From the NCBI GenBank assembly GCA_014190175.1, contig BJFZ01000041.1, forward strand, positions 1-10,827: a stretch of DNA of 10,827 nt. The letters are read 5' to 3'. A program made the translations under genes and the position numbers. Of the stretch, positions 5,605-10,827 are shown piece by piece (positions within the stretch are counted from its first letter, which is position 1; each line of letters opens with the position of its first letter). The notes under the pieces are model-generated. The model was not told the DNA's origin, ran no database searches, and saw only the letters and a list, made by a program, of their open reading frames with translations. Source of the stretch: Actinomycetes bacterium (GTDB taxonomy: Bacteria; Actinomycetota; Actinomycetes; Nanopelagicales; Nanopelagicaceae).

Positions 5605-6834
5605 ATGTTGAAAAAGGAAGAATTGGCAAGTGAATTAATTGAAAATTTGAGTGATATCTCCACTCTTGATTTTTCTGAAGATATCTTAAATCGGCTAGAA
5701 GTTCTATTCTCTGATTTCATGGTTTGCGTTGTTAGCGCCAATTTAAAATCAAAATCGCAATCTCTGCTTTCTAATGATGGAGCAGTGGGGTTGGCCGCAA
5801 GATTTGCAAGTCAGTCTGCCTTTGAGGATAGGGATGACCTTGATTGGTCAGCGGTGAATCATCCTGGTTCCGTGGTTTTTGCCGCTAATCTTGCAACCTC
5901 CATTTGTTATCCCAAGTTCAGATCAAATTTCTTAATATCTGCACTTGCAGGCATGAGAGCAAGCGCCTCTATAGCTCATTTTTTTGGAGCAAACCATAGA
6001 AAGCGCTGGCACATAACTGCAACTGCAGGAACTTTTGGTGCAACAGCAGCTGCAGCTGCAAGTATTGGATTAGATAAAGCAAAAACGAAGAATGCCTTTC
6101 ATTTGGCTGGAACCAATATGGGTGGAATAGGACAGGTTTCTCTTGAGCTTCAAGGGGCGCCTAGATTTAATCGCGCCTCTGCTGCCGCCCTTGGAGTGAT
6201 TGCAGCAGCCGGTGCTTATGAAAATATTCCAGCAGTAAAGAATTTGTGGGCAGGCAGTCGCGGCCTCATTGAGATTTTTGATATTGATGCTGTTATAACC
6301 GAGACTCAACTTATCAAGAATGGAATTCAATCCGTCCGAGTACGGACATTTCCGGCTACTGGTTTTATCCAGAGTGCACTCCTTGGTGCGAGCCAATTAT
6401 CTAAGACAAATTCAGGTTCATTAAAAAATCTAATAGTCGAAATAAGTGCTGGAGTCTTTCCAATACTGAGCGATCCAAATCGAGATCGTTGGTGGAATCT
6501 TCAATTAAACACTGCTGCTGCTTGGGCCTCAAAAGATCCTATGATTCTCACCCCAGCACCGGAGATTGAAAAACTTGTTTCTGTCATAAGCAGTGATATT
6601 CCTCTAGGAAGCGCACGCATTACTGGCTCTACAACAGAGAGAAATTTTGAGCTTTATGTAATCGATGCACCTGGATTGGAACTATTTAATTCTCCTGAAA
6701 TCAGTTGGCGTCAAAGAAAGTGGAGTGCGATGGTTGGCAGTGAATGGGAAATGATTTCTCAATTAGCGCATGAGATAGTCAGAGGAAAAATAAACGATAT
6801 TGGTTGGTCCCAACTTGAGAAAGTCTTGAGATAG
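5605..6834 (+). CDS. MmgE/PrpD family protein, divergent active site
   Basis: The 409-residue protein resembles the MmgE/PrpD family (2-methylcitrate dehydratase, cis-aconitate decarboxylase and relatives). Signs are an N-terminal helix 'FSEDILNRLEVLFSDFMV', NHPGSVVFAANLA with H86, and HITATAGTFGATAAAA with H136 followed by the family's 'A-x-x-L-A-G-T-N-x-G' helix. The two conserved histidines of the active site are therefore present. The lysine normally in 'T-K-P-L-H-x-G-x-A-A' is replaced: the aligned stretch is GAPRFNRASAAALG (184-197), with Pro at the lysine position by my alignment. The second lysine ('V-K-x-x-P') is R247. The protein is also shorter than the usual 450-500. The ribosome binding site is weak (CGGGA). 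It heads the plus-strand arm, so it probably acts on a sugar-derived acid, as a dehydratase, isomerase or decarboxylase. The exact reaction is unknown. Confidence 0.8.
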   Translation: MLKKEELASELIENLSDISTLDFSEDILNRLEVLFSDFMVCVVSANLKSKSQSLLSNDGAVGLAARFASQSAFEDRDDLDWSAVNHPGSVVFAANLATSICYPKFRSNFLISALAGMRASASIAHFFGANHRKRWHITATAGTFGATAAAAASIGLDKAKTKNAFHLAGTNMGGIGQVSLELQGAPRFNRASAAALGVIAAAGAYENIPAVKNLWAGSRGLIEIFDIDAVITETQLIKNGIQSVRVRTFPATGFIQSALLGASQLSKTNSGSLKNLIVEISAGVFPILSDPNRDRWWNLQLNTAAAWASKDPMILTPAPEIEKLVSVISSDIPLGSARITGSTTERNFELYVIDAPGLELFNSPEISWRQRKWSAMVGSEWEMISQLAHEIVRGKINDIGWSQLEKVLR

Positions 6835-6870
6835 ATAGGTGGGACTAGTAGTATTGAATTCTTTGAAAAA

Positions 6871-7026
6871 ATGGTGGGTAATCCTTGTTTTGAGCCCTGT
6901 TTCCTTGCAAGCAGCTCAGCATTCTTCTTTTATAAAAGGAAAATCGCCGCAAATTATAAGTTTTTGAGCTTTTTATTCATCGGTGGTTTCTTCCAGAGTC
7001 TTTATTATATTGCTGAAATACCCTAA
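6871..7026 (+). CDS. Doubtful 51-aa ORF in the gap between the PrpD-family and SDR genes
   Basis: An ATG at 6871 opens a 51-codon frame ending at TAA 7024-7026. The second half is hydrophobic (FLSFLFIGGFFQSLYYIAEI), so if made it could be a small single-pass membrane peptide. There is no ribosome binding site and no recognisable family, and AT-rich spacers easily give such frames. The rest of the 233-bp gap holds a 12-bp perfect palindrome CTTTTATAAAAG (6927-6938) and CTTGCAAG (6904-6911). Listed only so that the gap is described. Confidence 0.12.
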   Translation: MVGNPCFEPCFLASSSAFFFYKRKIAANYKFLSFLFIGGFFQSLYYIAEIP

Positions 7027-7067
7027 AATCCAGATATTAAATCCTTCTTGAGTATGAGGTAATAGAA

Positions 7068-7832
7068 ATGAATTGGCGAAATGATGCAGGTTTAATTGGA
7101 AAGTCTGTCGTTGTCACGGGAGCGGCAGGGGGGATAGGCAGCGCGGTGGCACGCGGCTTTGCAGAGGCTGGCTCAAAAGTTCTTCTTGTTGATATCCCCA
7201 GTGCGCCATTGGCCCAGACTTTGGCGACATTGAGTGGATCAGGCCATAAAATTTTTCCTTTTGATCTTTCAAATCTTTTTAGTCAGCGTGAGATATTTGA
7301 AAAAGCGGCCGAAGCAGCAGAAGTCGTTGCACTTGCACATTGTGCTGCAGTTCTTCGCCGCCGCGCAACAGTGGATGAGATTACAGAAGAGGATTGGGAT
7401 ATTCAGATAGATGTCAACATGAAAGCAACTTTTTTCTTGAATCGTGCAGCACGCGATCATTTTAAGAAGAATGGAACGAAAGGTTCAATAGTTAATTTCT
7501 CATCACAGGGATGGTGGACGGGTGGCTTTGGTGGCTCAGTTGTGTATGCAGGTAGCAAAGGTGGTGTTGTCTCAATGACAAAAGGCCTTGCTCGTTCATT
7601 TGCTCCTGATGGGATTCGAGTCAATGCCGTCTCACCAGGCGGCGTAGACACATTAATGATGACTGGTAATCAATCTGCCGAGCAACTCGCATCTTTTGTC
7701 TCAATGATTCCATTAGGACGACTTGCGACACCAGAAGAGATGGTTGGGCCTGTCATTTTTCTAGCATCACAAGCATCTAGTTTTGTCACTGGAACAGTTG
7801 CTAACGTATCTGGTGGACAGTTAATGTACTAG
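7068..7832 (+). CDS. SDR-family NAD-dependent dehydrogenase, unusual HCAA motif
   Basis: This is a 254-residue classical-type SDR with TGAAGGIG (17-24), D42 after strand 2 (NAD preference), FDL (65-67), catalytic N117, S145/S146, Y160 and K164 (YAGSK), and the family ending 'SFVTGTVANVSGG'. The normally conserved NNAG, which lines the cofactor site, is replaced by HCAA (91-94). The serine-to-tyrosine spacing is at least one residue longer than in the other SDRs here because of a glycine- and tryptophan-rich loop (GWWTGGFGG). A GAGG lies about eight bases before the ATG; an AUG-proximal promoter could be TAAAAT at 7024-7029 but no good -35 is seen. Being placed just before the enolase-family dehydratase, it may act on the sugar or on the dehydrated product. 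Substrate unknown. Confidence 0.87.
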   Translation: MNWRNDAGLIGKSVVVTGAAGGIGSAVARGFAEAGSKVLLVDIPSAPLAQTLATLSGSGHKIFPFDLSNLFSQREIFEKAAEAAEVVALAHCAAVLRRRATVDEITEEDWDIQIDVNMKATFFLNRAARDHFKKNGTKGSIVNFSSQGWWTGGFGGSVVYAGSKGGVVSMTKGLARSFAPDGIRVNAVSPGGVDTLMMTGNQSAEQLASFVSMIPLGRLATPEEMVGPVIFLASQASSFVTGTVANVSGGQLMY

Positions 7833-7873
7833 TTGGTAAGAGAGTTTCAGGTATGGGCAAGAGTAATTTTTGT

Positions 7874-7898
7874 TTGCGCTGATAATGGGCATTTTTTT
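7874..7898 (+). terminator. Weak candidate terminator after the SDR gene
   Basis: A short imperfect stem around TGC...GCA is followed by a run of seven T (7892-7898). The stem is only about three clean pairs, so it would be a poor terminator. The T-run may equally be part of the promoter region for the next gene. Confidence 0.15.
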
Positions 7899-7924
7899 GT
7901 AACTGGAATGTTACAGGACATACT
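7897..7924 (+). promoter_or_regulatory. Candidate promoter with overlapping operator upstream of the dehydratase
   Basis: TTGTAA (7897-7902) and CATACT (7919-7924) sit 16 bases apart, each matching the consensus at four of six positions. An exact inverted repeat, TGTAAC-tggaat-GTTACA (7898-7915), covers the -35 and spacer, where a repressor would block polymerase. The predicted start is near 7931, about 50 bases before the ATG. The symmetric 18-bp arrangement is what a dimeric regulator of the GntR or LacI type would bind; the regulator itself is not in the window. Confidence 0.4.
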
Positions 7925-7982
7925 TGCTTCAATTCTGGATAGCAGCTAAGTTGAGGGCAATAGATACAAAGAAGGAATTCCT

Positions 7983-9116
7983 ATGAAAATTATAAAAGTT
8001 GAACCAATTCCCGTCGCTTATCCAGAGCCAAATGACTTCAATGCTGAGCGATATCTGTGCTTGGTAAAGATTACAACAGATGATGGTCTTATAGGTTGGG
8101 GCGAATCAATCACGCAATTTAAAGAGGCAAATGCTCCAGTAGCAGCTTTAATCTCAGGACTTGCTGAGGATTACTTAATTGGTAAAGACCCTATTAATAA
8201 CATTGCAATTTGGCACTCACTCAAAGAGCGTGCTTGGTGGTACGGATATCGAGGTGGTATCGCCTCCTACGCCATTTCGGCGATCGATATCGCACTCTGG
8301 GATCTTAAAGGTAAAGCTCTAAATACCAGCGTCTTAGAACTTCTCGGAGGCGCAGTGCATGATCGGCTCCCTGCGATTGCATCAGGACATGCACACGATT
8401 CTGATATTAAGAAAATGGCAGAAGAGGCAAAGACTTGGATGGATCAAGGTTTGCAGGGAATGAAGGTTGGTTTTGGCAAGCGAGGTCATGCCCATCTCGG
8501 CTACGAGCACAACCGAGATGTCACTTACGTAAAAACCATGCGTGAAACTCTCGGCGAAGACAAAATGATTATGATTGACCTTGGATATGCCATTAAATGG
8601 GATGTTGCAACTGCGGTCAAGCGCGTTCAAGCATTTGACGATTACAACATTGATTGGATTGAAGAGCCTCTTGGCGCTTGGAACCCTCAAGGCTACGCGG
8701 ATCTTCGGGCAAAAACTAAAACTCTCATTGCCTACGGTGAAAGAGAATGGCAAGAAGCTGGTTTTGAAGAGATTCTTAAGACTGGAACATGCGACGTCTT
8801 TGGAATCGACCCTGGCCGGGCAGAGGGTATTACCGGCTTCAAGAGAGTCGTTGGGAGAGTGGAGGCTTACAAGAGAACTGCAAATGCCCATGCGTGGTCA
8901 TCGGCAATCATCTCTGCGGCAAGCCTTGCAGTCTCCTTTAGCAGCTCGGCATTTAGGCTCTTTGAGTTCAAGCCACTCCCTAATCCAATGCAAAACGATC
9001 TCATAATCGAGCCATTTACTCACTCTGAGGGTTGGGTCTATCCGCCACTTGGTAAGCCCGGTCTCGGAATAGAGATCATCGATGAGGTAATTGAAAAGTA
9101 TCGCCAGAGGTTTTAG
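7983..9116 (+). CDS. Enolase-superfamily (mandelate racemase/muconate lactonizing type) sugar-acid dehydratase
   Basis: The 377-residue product has the two-domain layout of the mandelate racemase subgroup. The N-terminal capping domain contains GWGES (38-42) and ends in AIDIALWDLKGKALN (100-114). The barrel carries metal ligands D199 (MIDLGY), E227 (WIEEPL) and E253 (YGERE), a catalytic K161, and an Asp-His pair D276 (DPGRAEGIT) and H303 (NAHAWSS). The usual K-x-K is G159-x-K161, so the first lysine is missing. Such enzymes abstract the proton next to a carboxylate; with a lactonase and SDRs nearby the likely reaction is dehydration of an aldonate to a 2-keto-3-deoxy acid. The exact acid (fuconate, galactonate, gluconate or another) cannot be told. 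AAGGA precedes the ATG inside a 10-bp palindrome AGGAATTCCT (7973-7982). Length is normal. Confidence 0.88.
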   Translation: MKIIKVEPIPVAYPEPNDFNAERYLCLVKITTDDGLIGWGESITQFKEANAPVAALISGLAEDYLIGKDPINNIAIWHSLKERAWWYGYRGGIASYAISAIDIALWDLKGKALNTSVLELLGGAVHDRLPAIASGHAHDSDIKKMAEEAKTWMDQGLQGMKVGFGKRGHAHLGYEHNRDVTYVKTMRETLGEDKMIMIDLGYAIKWDVATAVKRVQAFDDYNIDWIEEPLGAWNPQGYADLRAKTKTLIAYGEREWQEAGFEEILKTGTCDVFGIDPGRAEGITGFKRVVGRVEAYKRTANAHAWSSAIISAASLAVSFSSSAFRLFEFKPLPNPMQNDLIIEPFTHSEGWVYPPLGKPGLGIEIIDEVIEKYRQRF

Positions 9117-9245
9117 TCCCTTCCTCTGACCTGTAGATAGTGCGGCTCTTCTTGGAGATTGGGATCCGACTTATGCCAGATGCCTCCGAATTTGGCCTAG
9201 TTTCAGGACATTCCCTCAAGCAGCCTTAGGTGGGGTCAAGGGGTA

Positions 9246-9275
9246 TTGACAGAACCTGGCAATCAGTTTTAACTT
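9246..9275 (+). promoter_or_regulatory. Strong -35 promoter ending at the permease start codon
   Basis: A perfect TTGACA (9246-9251) is followed after 17 bases by TTAACT (9269-9274), or after 18 by TAACTT, which fits TAnnnT. Transcription would start at about 9280-9282, at or beside the GTG at 9280. This suggests a leaderless message for the permease. Confidence 0.5.
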
Positions 9276-9279
9276 TGGG

Positions 9280-10314
9280 GTGAGACTGGAATGCTTTCCA
9301 AAAGTCAGGAGTGTAAAGATTAACCATTTATTTTTTGGTAGCGGCAAAACTAAGCGCTTCAAATTACCCGAAGAGACAAGCGTGGTTATTGCACTAGTTG
9401 TTCTCATTGGAATTGTTGGCGCTCTTCGCCCAACTTTTCTTAAACCAGTGAATTTACTCAATCTCGGTGCCAGCTATGCAATTGCAGCCTTGCTAGCCGG
9501 TTGTATTGTATTTCTTCTCTCTATGGGTGAAATTGACCTCTCATTTGGGTGGATTCTCAACTTATCTGCAGTCCTTGCAGGCCTTTCAATGATTGCTGGA
9601 GTGCCCATCTGGATCTCGGTTGTAATAGGAATAACGGCTGGAGCAGTGATGGGAGCCCTCAATGGTCTGTTGACGGTTGTGATGCGATTACCGCTCATAA
9701 TCATCACTTTGGGTACAGCCTCTGTCTTTCAGGGCATTTCACTTATCTCCAACAAATCAGGTTCGGTCGTCCCCACAGATAAGAAAATAACAGGACATTC
9801 TTTTTTTCGCGCTCTTGGTGGAGAGATTGATTCACCTGTTCCAATTATTTTGATAATTGTTGTAATTGCCTTCTTTATTCTCCATTTGACTCTTCATAAG
9901 ACACGATTTGGCTATCGCATACTTGCAATTGGTAGTAATCCAGAGGCGGCACGTCTTGCAGGTATTCCAACAAAGAAAATTAAGATTCAAGTTTGTGCAC
10001 TTATGGGTGCAGTCTCTGGTTTGGGTGGAGTTCTCTTCTTGGGCTTTCGTGGTGCAGTTGATCCTTCTACAGGTGGACAGATGCTTTTGCCTGTTGTTGC
10101 GGCAGCAATAATTGGTGGAACACCACTTTCTGGTGGAGCCGGAACTGTGTGGGGCTCACTATATGGTGCCATGATTGTCGGGGTTATTGGCGTAGGAGTT
10201 GTTTTTATTGGAATCAATGCCGTCTGGGGAACTCTTGTGACTGGGCTGGTAATTTTGTTTGCAATTGGTGTGGATCAAATTGTTAGAGTTCGAAAAAAGC
10301 GAATAAATCAATAA
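9280..10314 (+). CDS. Sugar ABC transporter permease, RbsC type
   Basis: The 344-residue membrane protein belongs to the binding-protein-dependent transport permease family 2 (RbsC/XylH/AraH group). It has about eight to ten hydrophobic segments, the family stretch LLSMGEIDLSFGWILNL near residues 80-96 in the usual 'G-x-I-D-L-S-x-G' form, and the cytoplasmic loop AIGSNPEAARLAGIPTKKIK (about 216-235) that touches the ATPase. The C-terminal part has the glycine-rich VVAAAIIGGTPLSGGAGTV. It would form the channel for a monosaccharide or similar polyol. The GTG start at 9280 has no ribosome binding site but lies where transcription should begin; a later GTG (about residue 36) is possible but would trim the normal N-terminal tail. 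It is followed 62 bp later by the binding protein. No ATP-binding subunit gene is seen before it; it may follow the binding protein. Confidence 0.93.
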   Translation: MRLECFPKVRSVKINHLFFGSGKTKRFKLPEETSVVIALVVLIGIVGALRPTFLKPVNLLNLGASYAIAALLAGCIVFLLSMGEIDLSFGWILNLSAVLAGLSMIAGVPIWISVVIGITAGAVMGALNGLLTVVMRLPLIIITLGTASVFQGISLISNKSGSVVPTDKKITGHSFFRALGGEIDSPVPIILIIVVIAFFILHLTLHKTRFGYRILAIGSNPEAARLAGIPTKKIKIQVCALMGAVSGLGGVLFLGFRGAVDPSTGGQMLLPVVAAAIIGGTPLSGGAGTVWGSLYGAMIVGVIGVGVVFIGINAVWGTLVTGLVILFAIGVDQIVRVRKKRINQ

Positions 10315-10320
10315 ATAAGT

Positions 10321-10353
10321 TTCAATCTAGGTCCAACGGGGATAAAGATTGAA
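10321..10353 (+). repeat. 8-bp inverted repeat between permease and binding-protein genes
   Basis: TTCAATCT (10321-10328) and AGATTGAA (10346-10353) are exact reverse complements around 17 bases, which themselves contain a small TCC...GGA pairing. It starts within a few bases of the permease stop. An intercistronic hairpin in ABC operons commonly allows different amounts of permease and binding protein by RNA processing or stability; that role here is inferred. Confidence 0.45.
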
Positions 10354-10360
10354 TTAACAG

Positions 10361-10380
10361 AGAGGTATGGAGAGGTATGA
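10361..10380 (+). promoter_or_regulatory. Tandem 10-bp repeat of ribosome binding site plus ATG
   Basis: AGAGGTATGG (10361-10370) is followed at once by AGAGGTATGA (10371-10380). Only the second ATG (10377) is in frame with the lipoprotein. The first ATG (10367) opens a frame of about 28 codons in another phase. The first AGAGGT is about ten bases from the real start, whereas the second abuts it, so the upstream copy is the better placed ribosome binding site. Confidence 0.6.
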
Positions 10381-10827
10381 ATACGATAAAAAAGCGCAAG
10401 AGAGGTCTTCGAGTAATGGCACTTGCTGGTGTCTTAATCATCGCTGGAAGTAGCCTCACTGCTTGTAGTAGTAATGAGGAAGCAAAGAAGGATATTACTA
10501 TCGGTTTTGTAGTGCACGTTATAGGTAATCCATTTATTCAGCAGATTATTGAAGGTGCAGAGATGGCTGCGGCCGACCTTGGCGTCACCCTCAAAGTCGC
10601 AGGTCCTGCAGGTGCAGAAGGTGATGCCCAGTTGACCGCTGTTCAAAACATGGCTGCATCTGGAGTCGACGGAATTGCAACCTCAGTTCCCTCAGCCTCG
10701 ATGGTTAATGGTCTAAATGAGATTATTAAATCAGGCATTCCAATCGTTCAATTCAACGGACTTGGTGTAGGGGTAAATGCGCCATATGTGGGAGAGAAAT
10801 CAGTTGCATCAGTTCGTATCTTGGGCG
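10377..10827 (+). CDS. Sugar ABC transporter substrate-binding lipoprotein, RbsB type (partial, 3' end missing)
   Basis: The reading frame from ATG 10377 stays open to the end of the window (150 codons). It begins with a basic n-region (KKRKRGLR, residues 5-12), a hydrophobic core, and the lipobox LTAC with lipidated C30, then a short Ser/Asn/Glu/Lys linker. The mature part starts the periplasmic-binding-protein type 1 fold: DITIGFVVHVIGNPFIQQII (about 39-58), a helix EGAEMAAADLG, then GDAQLTAVQNMAASGVDGI and later the GIPIVQFN strand, all at the spacing of RbsB-like proteins. It should be anchored to the outer face of the membrane and hand a sugar or related ligand to the permease encoded just upstream. 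Ligand-contact residues cannot be judged because the second lobe is outside the window. Confidence 0.92.
   Translation, partial: MNTIKKRKRGLRVMALAGVLIIAGSSLTACSSNEEAKKDITIGFVVHVIGNPFIQQIIEGAEMAAADLGVTLKVAGPAGAEGDAQLTAVQNMAASGVDGIATSVPSASMVNGLNEIIKSGIPIVQFNGLGVGVNAPYVGEKSVASVRILG

Noticed and set aside
8382..8891. Long open frame (169 codons) on the minus strand
   Set aside because: It lies wholly inside the enolase-family gene, whose motifs are intact; the antisense product has no recognisable domain.

Overview
The window looks like a stretch of a low-to-moderate GC bacterial chromosome. The best guess is a small-genome actinobacterium, perhaps a freshwater Nanopelagicales-type lineage. The hints are a lipoprotein signal of actinobacterial style on the binding protein, an apparently leaderless GTG start on the permease, relaxed TAnnnT-type -10 boxes and the mix of gene families. 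This placement is an inference and is only weakly supported. No rRNA, tRNA, transposase, phage gene or CRISPR array is visible.

Left part (1-1541): the 3' end of an unidentified gene (1-108), a hairpin-rich spacer, and a possible 45-residue ORF that overlaps the start of a DUF393 thiol-disulfide oxidoreductase-like gene (382-756). A DoxX-like membrane protein gene runs convergently (765-1247, minus). Beside it lies an apparently beheaded gene remnant (1323-1541, minus). These genes seem unrelated to the rest of the window, and the remnant may mark a rearrangement boundary.

Centre and right (1737-10827): a divergent catabolic cluster. The minus-strand arm, in order of transcription, is SDR oxidoreductase (5354-4602), SDR (4401-3574), SMP-30/gluconolactonase-like lactonase (3516-2632) and SDR (2498-1737). 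The plus-strand arm is an MmgE/PrpD-family protein (5605-6834), SDR (7068-7832), an enolase-superfamily sugar-acid dehydratase (7983-9116), an RbsC-type sugar ABC permease (9280-10314) and the start of an RbsB-type lipoprotein binding protein (10377 onward, cut by the window end). The 250 bp between the arms holds candidate back-to-back promoters that share one -35 region.

The families fit a non-phosphorylating (oxidative) route. A sugar or cyclitol would enter through the ABC system and be oxidised by an SDR to a lactone. The SMP-30 protein would open the lactone, the enolase-type enzyme would dehydrate the acid to a 2-keto-3-deoxy acid, and another SDR would oxidise that further. The substrate cannot be read from the sequence. 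No aldolase, kinase or hydrolase for the last step, no ATP-binding subunit and no regulator are inside the window. The least expected member is the MmgE/PrpD protein, which keeps two conserved histidines but lacks both lysines usually found in the active site. With a lactonase, an atypical enolase-family dehydratase and four SDRs, it makes this a candidate for an uncharacterised sugar-acid pathway.
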